Below, in pieces: positions 28,725 through 37,958 of a stretch of 64,000 nt of DNA (its first letter is position 1; the number at the start of each line of letters is the position of its first letter). The stretch lies in NCBI RefSeq assembly GCF_000210295.1, contig NC_026744.1, positions 1,364,001 to 1,428,000 of the forward strand, read 5' to 3'. The DNA comes from Trypanosoma brucei gambiense DAL972. Taxonomy: Eukaryota > Euglenozoa > Kinetoplastea > Trypanosomatida > Trypanosomatidae. The translations under genes were made by a program, and so were the position numbers. Below the pieces are notes generated by a model. The model was not told where the DNA came from and searched no databases. It worked only from the letters and a program-made list of their open reading frames with translations.

Positions 28725-29528
28725 CTAAGCAACGATGCAACAGTCTAACTGTTGTTATTTGCTGCTTTTCTTCTTATTCTTCTATTGTTGATAGTTGTCG
28801 TCATATTGGCCCTCCTTTCCGCTCCTCCTGCTTCTTTGTTGTTGTGCTGTCGTGGGTCTTTTTGATGCTGTTTGGTGCTTCACCAAACACAGTGGATCGG
28901 CAGCACGTGCTCTGTTCCTCGACATATGAGATGGGCTTGTGTCGTGATTGGAGGATCGCTGTGTAGCCTCCTGCGCTTGGTGGCAAGCCGCACCAGTTGG
29001 GTTTTCTGTATCTAATTCCTGCTGGGTTGGTTTTTCCTCATCCTGTTGCAGAGGCTCGCACGTAAGTAATTTAACGAAAACTAAATTTAAGGAGGTTTGT
29101 TATTACTGTTATTGTTATTGTTTTTTTTTTTCGGTTCAAGAAGAAAAGGTGAGAAGAAAAACAAGTAAGAATAGTCTGATCTTCTCAGGAGGGTGAGCCA
29201 TTGTAGAGAGAAGGTTCTGCGGAGGAGGAATACTAACTAGAAAGGAAAGAAAGACGAGGCTGGTTTGACGTAGGCAAAAAAAAACCAACAAGAAAAAGGC
29301 TCTAAGCGTTCCCAGAGAGGAGACGTGACGCATATCGCTCTCCAGTATCTCCCTTTCCCTTGGGTCGTTCCAATTCTCTCACCCGACACCACATGTGCGT
29401 GAATATATACTGCACTCTCCTTATTTTTCTACCACTTTTTCTCTTTTCATCCTTTCTTCTTAACTTGCCGATTTCCCGCTTCACTCTATATTTTATTCTT
29501 CTCCATCTTCCCTCCTTCTTTTTCTTCA

Positions 29529-29530
29529 AG
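29529..29530 (+). promoter_or_regulatory. Very strong polypyrimidine/AG trans-splice acceptor
   Basis: A ~100-nt pyrimidine-rich tract (29420-29527) runs straight into CTTCAAG. It lies 764 nt before the next annotated ATG (30294), much further than usual for 5' UTRs here. It may make a long 5' UTR or serve a separate small transcript. Confidence 0.5.
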
Positions 29531-29585
29531 TGACCACTGTTTACTTTTCCATGTACCAGTGAATGTTAGCGGTTCTGACAGTCTG

Positions 29586-29651
29586 ATGCGCGCTGGGAGA
29601 GGCCAATATCGCGGTGGAAGAGGTTGGCATGGACCGCCTACCAATGCCTAA
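29586..29651 (+). CDS. RGG-rich micro-ORF (21 codons), doubtful
   Basis: ATG to TAA, 21 residues beginning MRAGRGQYRGGRGWHGPP, a composition typical of RNA-binding RGG tails. The same frame is open upstream to beyond 29529 without an ATG. Two earlier tiny ATG frames (29551 and 29563) lie between the acceptor AG at 29530 and this start. It could be a real micropeptide, an upstream ORF in a long leader, or the relic of an RGG gene. Confidence 0.2.
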   Translation: MRAGRGQYRGGRGWHGPPTNA

Positions 29652-30293
29652 TCATACGAAACTCGTGTGCGCCATTCTTTAGTTTTTATTTCCTCTTTTG
29701 CAGTTCTCAGCAGGGTGTCCTGTCCCGGCTATTAGTTCTGATGTGCTGCAGTCACCATCTGTTGCGCGTGTCATGACAGCTTTGCGAGGTTACCGAATGG
29801 TATATTCCAGAAGACCCTCAAATAAATATCGGTAGGAGCCGGCGTATTTAAATGGTAGGAACGACACAGGAGCCTTCAAAGTATTGATACAAATATGTGC
29901 CATCTCGTGTTATTTTTGATCAGGTGGAGTGAACGTTCTTCCGTTGGCAGCACAAGTCTTCTTCCTCTCGCTGTAAATTTGAATGGGAATGTGACCCCCC
30001 AGCAGTGAGAAGCATAACCCACACCAATGCGTTGCATTATGTCATTTGTTCACATAGCACTACTGTTGTGCACACTTTTTAACATAAAAGTGCGCATTAA
30101 TTCGGTATCGTCTTGTATACGTATTTCAGTTGCCCATCTGCGCCAAATGTTGGCACGCAGTCGGTCTTCACGTGTCCCCCAGCTTCCTACTACCACTTAG
30201 TTTTCCTGCCTGTTCTTTTTGCTTTTGTGCTATATCAAATGTACGTACCAAAAATGAAAGTAATTAGAATTTAGTACATAGGATTACTTTGCA

Positions 30294-31112
30294 ATGTCTA
30301 CAATCTACAATGCAGTGGATGCCTCTACGCTAAATGACCGGTGCCGCACGGACCTACTGGATACCGTGGCGCAGTTGGGCCGCCATTGCGAAACATTACC
30401 CAAGAAGGCCGTCACTACTGCGGATGCGCCACTCCCGTCATGTACATTTAACACAACTGTCTCCCGCTCGCAAAAAGAAATTAACTGCTCTAACGAGGCA
30501 GCACTCGATAAGTACATAGAGGAGAAGGGTGCGACCCGCTGGAGGACGACACAGGCGTTGGCATCGACTTATTTCAAGGACCACAAGCCAAAGTTCCACG
30601 GCGCGTTGCGTACACAAGATTGTTTCCGTGACACCCGCGACATAACACAACTCTCCTCGAAGGAAAAGGATTTTGTACATCGCTACGCTGAGGCGAAGAT
30701 GAAAAAATCTATTCCTCGTGAAGAGAGCGATGATGTGGCCAAAAAGGTCGCAACAGAGGCTTACACGGAGGCCTTCCGCAAGTTTAAGGGGAGGGACCCC
30801 ACGGAGAAGGAATTGCTGGAGGTTGAGCGGCTCTACTTTGCCTATGCAGATGACGGAGCGGTCGGTGTTGTTCAGAAGCCGCATTTCCATGGGCCACATA
30901 TGCATGTTTCTATTTGTAACAGGAAATATGTTACTTGCCCGAATCAGGTATACCGAGCGTCTCTGCCGGCCGTACGGAATGCACGCTCTCGTTTCCCTGG
31001 GCCCATCCCCGTCTGGACGTCCACGAAGAACTTACACGCAGTGGCGTCTAACGATACCTACAGGCCGGGAGTCCACAACGTTAGCAAGTTTGGGGAAACA
31101 TCGAGCAAGTAG
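30294..31112 (+). CDS. Conserved-looking protein of unknown function
   Basis: 272 residues, first ATG. The centre is charged and helical (SSKEKDFVHRYAEAKMKKS, AYTEAFRKFKGRDPTEKELLEVERLYFAYADDG). The C-terminal third has many aromatic, His, Pro and Tyr residues in short non-repeating segments (KPHFHGPHMHVSICNRKYVTCPNQVY, PGPIPVWTSTKN). There is no signal peptide or membrane span. The basic, extended C-terminal part recalls axonemal or microtubule-bound proteins, but that is only an impression; no function assigned. Confidence 0.75.
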   Translation: MSTIYNAVDASTLNDRCRTDLLDTVAQLGRHCETLPKKAVTTADAPLPSCTFNTTVSRSQKEINCSNEAALDKYIEEKGATRWRTTQALASTYFKDHKPKFHGALRTQDCFRDTRDITQLSSKEKDFVHRYAEAKMKKSIPREESDDVAKKVATEAYTEAFRKFKGRDPTEKELLEVERLYFAYADDGAVGVVQKPHFHGPHMHVSICNRKYVTCPNQVYRASLPAVRNARSRFPGPIPVWTSTKNLHAVASNDTYRPGVHNVSKFGETSSK

Positions 31113-31609
31113 CTTCAAATAACAACATCACTAGATGGTCGCCAATCACCAGAGGAAGCAAATGTACAGAAACAGTAGAGAGGAGTGGATTGTGGAAGGA
31201 ACCAATTTTTTTGTTTTTTTTTAAATGTGATGTATGGATGTGTGAGGAGGATGTGTATTCCGTGTCCAAATATCGTACACTTACGTGCACATTCCTCTTG
31301 TGGTTCAGCTGTTTGTTTATTTCCCCTATCCCTTCCCTCTGCCTCCGTTGGTGGTAGAAGGTTGTCACACGATTCCCCCCTGCTTTGAAAAAAAAAAAGG
31401 AGAGCAATTGATCGACCTTTTCCGCAAGTGCACGGCACCTTTCTCGTGTGGAGGTTGCTACTTCCTCTTCCTGGCTTTCTGCGTGTTTATTTTTCTTTGA
31501 TTCGGAAAAACTTGAATTCTTTCCCTTTTTTTCATTACTTTGCTTTTGTTCTTTAATGAGTTAGTGGGTGCGAGGTGGACCGCGCTCTGGTAAGGCTGCT
31601 GTGTTACAG
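31113..31609. other. Spacer; no gene seen
   Basis: T-runs and an A-run (31386-31399). Pyrimidine-rich DNA at 31490-31555 probably carries the splice signal for the phosducin-like gene. Confidence 0.65.
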
Positions 31610-32344
31610 ATGGTCGAAAGAACAGCGGATCAGCGGATTCGTACGACGGAATGGGAGGAGGTGCAGTACAAATTCGGAAATCGCGTTGGGAAATATGCCA
31701 CTAACGAGGTGGAGCTACTCGCCCAAAAGATTGCTGATAACAATTTAAATGCTCCTCTCAAAGCATACGATCCTCATGAAGAGAAGGTGATGGACAAAGT
31801 GGAGCGTGGCGGATACGACACGGGACGGGCTGAGGAAGAAGGAGGCCCAGCTTTTGATGATGCATTGCCTGATGATGACGATGAGGCTCTCGCTGCATTT
31901 CGTAGGAAGCGACTGGCGGAGCTGCAGCGGCAGAAGGAAGTGGAGCGGTTTGGTGTACTTCGTCATGTCTCAGGTGCGGATTACATGACGGAGGTTACCG
32001 AGGCCTCTAGCACTCACTGGGTTGTTGCGGTGCTAATGAAGCCTGGCCATGACAACTGCGAGGCGTTGCTGTCAGTCATGCGAGTAGCGGCCCAGCGTCA
32101 TCGTGACGTGAAGTTTCTTTCTATGGTGTCAACGGAGGCTATAAAAAACTTTCCCGACTGTCACCTCCCTTGTGTGCTGCTGTATAGGGATAAGAAGCTG
32201 GAGAACCAGCTGACGGAGGTTGCTTCGTGGAAAGGGAAGCAAAATAGACTTTCTCTAGAATCGGTGGAGCGGGTTCTACATCGCTATGGTGTGATCCGAA
32301 ACACTGATTATGACCACGATGATGATGATGATGATGATGCATGA
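31610..32344 (+). CDS. Phosducin-like protein (PhLP2/PhLP3 group)
   Basis: 244 residues from the ATG at 31610; upstream codons of the frame only offer GTG. After a charged helical N terminus (TTEWEEVQYKFGNRVGKY, DDEALAAFRRKRLAELQRQKE) comes VERFGVLRHVSGADYMTEVTEAS, typical of phosducin-like proteins. A thioredoxin-like fold follows (HWVVAVLMKPGHDNCEALLSVM, VKFLSMVSTEAIKNFPDCHLPCVLLYRD) without a CxxC redox pair. Such proteins help the CCT chaperonin fold actin, tubulin and other clients. The C terminus is a poly-Asp tail coded by a GAT repeat (about 32319-32339). Confidence 0.8.
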   Translation: MVERTADQRIRTTEWEEVQYKFGNRVGKYATNEVELLAQKIADNNLNAPLKAYDPHEEKVMDKVERGGYDTGRAEEEGGPAFDDALPDDDDEALAAFRRKRLAELQRQKEVERFGVLRHVSGADYMTEVTEASSTHWVVAVLMKPGHDNCEALLSVMRVAAQRHRDVKFLSMVSTEAIKNFPDCHLPCVLLYRDKKLENQLTEVASWKGKQNRLSLESVERVLHRYGVIRNTDYDHDDDDDDDA

Positions 32345-32425
32345 GTAAGTGAGCAATGTGGTACCCGCTGGTTCAGGTAGCGTATTACCCATCTTTGGAT
32401 GCATTCACCCTTCACGAATAAAGAT

Positions 32426-32442
32426 GTATATATATATATATA
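32426..32442. repeat. Short TA microsatellite
   Basis: TATATATATATATATAC in the 185-bp gap between the phosducin-like and AAA+ genes. Confidence 0.9.
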
Positions 32443-32529
32443 CGTATATGTGCTTGTGCGTGCACTTACCTTGCTTTTTTATATGAGCTGATTGGGTGTG
32501 CTTTCATCAATTACACAAATTATGCAGGA

Positions 32530-34161
32530 ATGTCAGTAACTGCAGAATTGCACTGTCGTTACTCTGTTTCTTTTCAGCCTGTAGTCATCATGTCCGTCGA
32601 TGGGGCGATTATATCTGACATGCACCGCCTACTTTCAGAGAAGCAGCCCATATCGTTTTTTATTCTTTTGTGCGGGCAAAGTGGGTGCGGTAAGTCTACC
32701 ACCCTGCGTGCTGTAGGCGATGGGGCCGCTGCCCGCGGCATGAATGTGACGTATGGAGCCCCTATACTCGAAGAAGCGGATACGCTAGAGTGGAATGTGG
32801 AAAAAGCAAACCTGCACATTGTAGATTTTAATACGATGCGGTCGATGGACGTCAAGGGATATCCCGATTCGTCCTCATACCGGCCCGGGACAGTAGTTAT
32901 TCTCGACGACATCGAGTCTATCTACCACCTTATGCACATGCAGGGAGTGTCGCACCGCCTTGAACTCTTTCTGCGGCTCCTACTGAGTTCGTCTCGCAGT
33001 GCTCTGATCACATCCGCGATTGATGCTTCCCGTGTACCGCAATGGCTAATTGACATGAAGGCTCCAGTGGTGTACCACATACCAGAACTCACAGCCAGTG
33101 CTACACGACGCTACATCCGTACACTTCCTGAAGCGGATGTCTACGCAAGCTGCGCTGACGAAGGTGGTGGGGATATATTGGCGTCATGCCTCCGTACACA
33201 GCGGGATCTCACGTTATATTTATGTTGCGCAAAGTTTAGGGGGGAGACGCGGCACCCCATCAACTCCGGTGCATTACACTTTTCTGGCCATCTGCGTGCG
33301 CCTCTACAGCAGTTGTCTCAACCTGATAGGAAGTTGTTTGGTCTTGACGCTGTTGCTGACAGGATAGATGCTCTTGTACGACACTTCATTGGGCGGGACG
33401 GGTCTTCCATAAGTGGGTTACTTTCAACTGTTGCTTCCACCACTGGGATATTACTGCATGGCCCACCTGGTAGCGGGAAAACTGCCTTGGCAATGCGCTA
33501 CCACTCACTCTATCCTGGAAAATTCTTTTCCGTAAATTGTGCTACACTCTTTTCAAAGTACCTGGGCGAAAGTGAGCAGCGACTCCGCGAAGCTTTTGTG
33601 CTGGCCCGATCTCGGGCCCCATCAATATTGTTTTTAGACGGCGTGGATGTGATCGGGTCATCGCGTGGTTCCATGTCGTCTGATAACAATGGTGGAGGTG
33701 TGGACATCTCGAGAAGGATGCTCGCTGCTCTTCTTTGTGAACTCGATGGACTCAGTGATGGCGGCCGTGTTCTCGTGATTGCTGCAACAGCTGTACCGAA
33801 TAAACTTGATTCTGCCCTTCTTCGACAAGGCCGTTTCGAGACACTTCAGTACGTCCCACCGCTGAGCTATGGTGCATCCTGTGAGATGGCACTTGACTTC
33901 TTCGAGCGTTTCATTGATGCTACCGAATATAGGGACAAAGTGAAAAATCTGGCAGCGCTTGTTGCAACACGGTCGGAGGGGAGCACGCCCGCATCGCTCA
34001 GGGCGTTCCTCCGAGTTCTTCTTGAGAAACAGCTCGAATTGTCGAAGGGGCACTGCGTGGACGGGACAGAGCTTCCTTTGCCTTCCACCACATTGGTTAG
34101 GGACGCTTTAGGGGAAACGAATCAACTAATACGTGCTGATTATGCATTTGCTGCCCTTTGA
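32530..34161 (+). CDS. Double AAA+ ATPase of the Cdc48/AFG2/PEX type with a changed D2 Walker B
   Basis: 543 residues. Two ATPase modules are seen. D1 has Walker A G49-QSGCGK55-S56 and Walker B VVILDDIES (D126-D127). D2 has Walker A G311-PPGSGK317-T318, a pore-loop-like YLGESEQRLREAF, and Arg-finger region LDSALLRQGRFE. D2 Walker B reads ILFLDGVDVIG: D370 is kept, but the catalytic Glu normally next to it is Gly (G371), predicting weak hydrolysis in D2. There is almost no N-terminal substrate domain, so the protein is shorter than Cdc48, PEX1/PEX6 or AFG2 (SPATA5), and I cannot choose among them. A second in-frame ATG (32590) is also possible. Confidence 0.75.
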   Translation: MSVTAELHCRYSVSFQPVVIMSVDGAIISDMHRLLSEKQPISFFILLCGQSGCGKSTTLRAVGDGAAARGMNVTYGAPILEEADTLEWNVEKANLHIVDFNTMRSMDVKGYPDSSSYRPGTVVILDDIESIYHLMHMQGVSHRLELFLRLLLSSSRSALITSAIDASRVPQWLIDMKAPVVYHIPELTASATRRYIRTLPEADVYASCADEGGGDILASCLRTQRDLTLYLCCAKFRGETRHPINSGALHFSGHLRAPLQQLSQPDRKLFGLDAVADRIDALVRHFIGRDGSSISGLLSTVASTTGILLHGPPGSGKTALAMRYHSLYPGKFFSVNCATLFSKYLGESEQRLREAFVLARSRAPSILFLDGVDVIGSSRGSMSSDNNGGGVDISRRMLAALLCELDGLSDGGRVLVIAATAVPNKLDSALLRQGRFETLQYVPPLSYGASCEMALDFFERFIDATEYRDKVKNLAALVATRSEGSTPASLRAFLRVLLEKQLELSKGHCVDGTELPLPSTTLVRDALGETNQLIRADYAFAAL

Positions 34162-34454
34162 GGAGGAAGGCGCTCCCTTTTATCCTTGCTAGTGCGTTTG
34201 ATGGAGCCGGCATGCGTTGCATATGTTTTGTACATGAGTCTATGGGCGGTGAAGGTTGTGATTATTATTAACGCAGTATTTACCGGATAATGGGGCATTC
34301 AACGTTATCCGTAAACCCATCATAATGTGTGTATGGTGTGATGTATCCTTCCCCTCCTCTGTTTCGTTATGTTGACTCGTTACCTGACCTCCTCCCACCA
34401 TTTCCTCGTCTCCTTTCATCGCTTATCCACGATATAGTTAGTCATAAGGGGTAG

Positions 34455-36815
34455 ATGGAATACAAATCTGTTTTTGAACTTCGACAGCATATAGCAGACA
34501 ATGTGACCCCTCCCAAGGGAAGGCATCGGCCCCCGGTGAGCGGGTGTAGTGGGTCAAGTGTTGAGAGTTCTCCAAGTTCCGGTTATTCGGGTGATGCTGG
34601 TATGGATGCAATTTTGGACGACCCAACAGCTCTCGTTTGTGAGGTTCCTGGACTCGACAAACTAAGGGCTCTCAGCGTCTCATTAAAAAATGAAGAGGCC
34701 GTACAAAACTATGTGGAGGCGCGAAATCTTTCGGTGGAGGAGGCCACGCGGTACATTATGAATAACGGAAGTACTGGACAGAAGAAGTCTCTGTTTCAGC
34801 GGCTGGGTGACACACTTAACGGGTTGGAAATGACTGCTATGTCACAAGTGTTGATGATTGTCGTTGATTTTATGTGGGTGCAGGATCCCGAGTTGCAGTG
34901 CTTTGCCCCTGGAGCACTATTAGGTGTCCTGCCGCTGCTGAGTAGTTCTGTGGTTAGGGAACTTATGATGGTGACTAGCACTATGCTAAACGTGAAAACC
35001 GCAGAGATCCGAATAGCGTGGAATAAACTTTTCCTTGCCTTTGTAGATCACCTCACCGCGAAGCAACTTGACAATGACGTGGTTCCACTAGCTCTGAAGA
35101 AAGCAGAACATATAGAACCACAGGATCAGCGTGAGCTTAGCTGCGATCTAATCGGTGCCGTTTGTCATCATCTGCCCCGCGATATTGTGGAGCGCAAATT
35201 GCTTAATAAGGTGCTTGCGCTTTGCCAGGACACTAACGTGGGCGTAAGGCGACATATGTGCCAGCAGTTGGGCACAGTTGCCCGTTCACTTGGTGTCGAC
35301 AAGGCAAAAGAGAAGGTCGCTCAGGAGCTATTTGAGCTACTTAACGACGAGGATCAAACTGTGTCACGTGCAGCATTTTCTTGTTTGATAGACTTGGTCG
35401 AGTTTTTCGGCCCTGCCTATCGCCGCGAGCGTCTCTACCCGATAATAAGGGGGTTTATATCTCACCCACCGGAGGAGGTAGTGAGCCTTATTGTTGGCGA
35501 ATTTGGGCGCTTTTTGTGGGAAATCAAGGCAGACATTCAGACAAGTGATGACGTCGCTATGTTTGCCACATTTTATCAGGATGCAGCGTTGAAGGGGGAC
35601 GACCACACCCGTTACCGGTGTGCATACAATCTACCTTCTGTTGTTGCTTCGCTACCCGTTGATGTGTTTCCAACCCACTTGGCTCCTTGTTGTGAGGCAC
35701 TATCAACCGATGTTTGTGAGTCTGTTTGTCAGAGCCTGGCTTCTGGATTGCATGAATTAGTCAAGCTTATCGGTGACCGAGCCGCTGAGTATTTGCGGAA
35801 ACCGTTCCTGAACCTCCTCCATAGTTCTAAAAAGAGTGTCCTGAAGGCCCTCTCCGGTCACACATGTGTTTTACTTGATTGCTTCTCCCAGCAACTCAAA
35901 CCGGCGGACCGTACGGCGTTCTTCTTGACGATAGAGGATATTTTGCTGGACCTTGCCTCCCGTGCTGACAGGGACTGGCGAATCATGGAATACGTGCTGA
36001 ACATCCTTTGCTCTTACTACAAGGAGTTGAATGAGGCGTCTTTGCACGAAAAGTTTCTGCCAGTGCTCCTAAGATATGAGAAATATGGGGCGTACTGTTT
36101 GAAAAACCAGTGCGCTGAAATGTGTATAAAGATTTCTGCAGCGCTATGTAGCGTTAATAGCAAAGTACAATTCTTCAGTAAGTTGAACAATGAGTATGCA
36201 CATAGCCCTCTGGCTTCCGTGCGTCAGGGTTATCTACGCTTTGTAAGAGCTGCTTGCGGTGAGTTTTCTCGGCGTTTTATTAGAGAACGGATGCTTGAAT
36301 GCTGTTTTGAGCTTCAACATGATAATATGGAAGGAGTGCGACTGGAGCTGGCTCGCGTACTGCCGCTGCTGCGGAAGGTGCTGGAACCGTTAACGACAGG
36401 CACTGTGCTAGATGAGTATCAGGACATGGTGCGTCGTCTGCAAATGGATGACAGTAGTGAGGTGCGTGCTGTGGCAGTTGACAGTGTGGATATAATAGAA
36501 GCCCGTGAGCGGGAGTTGAAGCGAGACGCAGGAAAGAACAAATTCGAAGAGGAATCCAGGGAGGACAGACGGCGTGAAATGTCTGAAGGTCAGCTTCTGG
36601 ACGTAGCGAAAGAATATGACAAAGCTGAACGCAGGTCGAAGCTGCGAGACCTCCTCAAATCTGAGAGGGAAAAGGAGCAAGCGGAAGCTACGCGGAAACT
36701 TGGGGTGGGGCGACGATCAATGAAACCGAGTTCGGCACAATCGCAGGTGAAACGGCCACAGCAAAGTCCCGTGAGAGCCCCAATAGCTGGTCCTTCCCGG
36801 CAGAAACGGCATTAG
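34455..36815 (+). CDS. HEAT-repeat protein like PP2A-A/PP4 regulatory subunits
   Basis: 786 residues. After a Ser/Gly-rich N terminus (~1-65) the protein is a HEAT solenoid to ~690; units such as LIGAVCHHLPRDIVERKLL, VRRHMCQQLGTVARSLG, VSRAAFSCLIDLVEFFGP and VRLELARVLPLLRKVL carry the D/R-V-R and A-R pattern of the phosphatase-scaffold class (PP2A 65-kDa subunit, PPP4R1, PPP4R4). The length is nearer PPP4R4/R1 than PP2A-A (about 590). The C-terminal ~90 residues are a charged coiled coil (REDRRREMSEGQLLDVAKEYD...) with a basic Pro/Gln tail. I infer a scaffold for a PP2A/PP4-type catalytic subunit. Confidence 0.7.
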   Translation: MEYKSVFELRQHIADNVTPPKGRHRPPVSGCSGSSVESSPSSGYSGDAGMDAILDDPTALVCEVPGLDKLRALSVSLKNEEAVQNYVEARNLSVEEATRYIMNNGSTGQKKSLFQRLGDTLNGLEMTAMSQVLMIVVDFMWVQDPELQCFAPGALLGVLPLLSSSVVRELMMVTSTMLNVKTAEIRIAWNKLFLAFVDHLTAKQLDNDVVPLALKKAEHIEPQDQRELSCDLIGAVCHHLPRDIVERKLLNKVLALCQDTNVGVRRHMCQQLGTVARSLGVDKAKEKVAQELFELLNDEDQTVSRAAFSCLIDLVEFFGPAYRRERLYPIIRGFISHPPEEVVSLIVGEFGRFLWEIKADIQTSDDVAMFATFYQDAALKGDDHTRYRCAYNLPSVVASLPVDVFPTHLAPCCEALSTDVCESVCQSLASGLHELVKLIGDRAAEYLRKPFLNLLHSSKKSVLKALSGHTCVLLDCFSQQLKPADRTAFFLTIEDILLDLASRADRDWRIMEYVLNILCSYYKELNEASLHEKFLPVLLRYEKYGAYCLKNQCAEMCIKISAALCSVNSKVQFFSKLNNEYAHSPLASVRQGYLRFVRAACGEFSRRFIRERMLECCFELQHDNMEGVRLELARVLPLLRKVLEPLTTGTVLDEYQDMVRRLQMDDSSEVRAVAVDSVDIIEARERELKRDAGKNKFEEESREDRRREMSEGQLLDVAKEYDKAERRSKLRDLLKSEREKEQAEATRKLGVGRRSMKPSSAQSQVKRPQQSPVRAPIAGPSRQKRH

Positions 36816-37919
36816 GCTTTTTCCCCATTCCTCAACACTCTGCGGCTTGTAGTTTTTGTAGGGTCGAATGGTAACCATGTAGCATTTTTTTTTTTCTTGT
36901 TGGTGTTGGGCGGCGACGGCGCTGTAAAACGAAAACGACAGGAGACGGGGAGGGGAGTTGTGACGGAGATCGTAGGTGTTTTTTTTCTTTTTTGTTGCCT
37001 TCGTTTGTCCTTATTGTTTTTGTATGGGAGAAGAGGAAACTACATAAACAAGTAACAAAAAACAACATGACGATGTGAAAAAAACAACAACAACACCAAC
37101 AACAACAACTAATGAGTAGAACACAAATGACTGACTACGAATATGAACGAAGACTCGGCTCTAGCGGTATGAAGGCGATGAAGTACTGTGAAAAGAGGAG
37201 ACGTAAGGGAAACAAAAAAGAGAGAGAGAGGAATGAAAGAGGAGATTTAAGACACCATCACCAACACCAACAACAAAGAATTTCATGAGAGAACAGGAAT
37301 AATTTATTAACGACAGGGGAAGAGGAGGAAGGAAAAATAAAATAAAATTAATCAAAAGAAAAATCAAAAGATAAAAACAAACGAACAAAAAAGAAACGAA
37401 TAAAAGAACAGAATGAGGGTACTTTAAATTTAGGATTTTTGGGAAGTGATGTGGAATTCAGATGTGCCCCTCCCCCCCGTATGTTTTCCCTCTCTAGTTT
37501 TTTTTTCATTTTCTCCCTTTCGTTTCTTCTTTGCGGCAACATTGGTGTCAGCTTACCTATGCAAATTTCTCCATTTTGTGACGGTTTACTTTCTTTGGGT
37601 TGCTGTTTCTTTTTTTTTTTTTACTTCTGCTTTGTGTTTTGTTTCACCTTTACCATTTTCTTCCGTCTTTCTATTACGTGTCTTTTTTCTTTTTTTTTCT
37701 TTCGTCGTGTTGTTGTTGTTGTTTTATTCGTTACGGGACGCCAAGATCAGAGTACTTTTTGCATGTTGATATGTATATTTTTATATATTTAATTGTAAAT
37801 ATAGTTGTATATATACATATATACATACACATATGTGTGTGAAGCGCGTGGGGTAAAAAAAAGAAAAAGAAAGGACAATAGCCAAAGAGGGAATAAAAAA
37901 GGAAGAGAGATGAGTCACA

Positions 37920-37928
<9 letters not shown>

Positions 37929-37956
<28 letters not shown>
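37929..37956. repeat. AT microsatellite
   Basis: An (AT)n run of about 28 bp within a larger TATATGTGTATATATAT cluster (37920-37970). Confidence 0.9.

Positions 37957-37958
<2 letters not shown>

Larger units (their letters stand above)
28725..30293. other. 1.6 kb spacer with a strong acceptor and an RGG micro-ORF
   Basis: T-runs near 29119-29131. About 100 nt of almost pure pyrimidine at 29420-29527 ends in AG at 29529-29530, and a tiny RGG-rich frame follows at 29586-29651 (both listed separately). Beyond ~29700 it is AT-rich without coding features. Confidence 0.65.
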
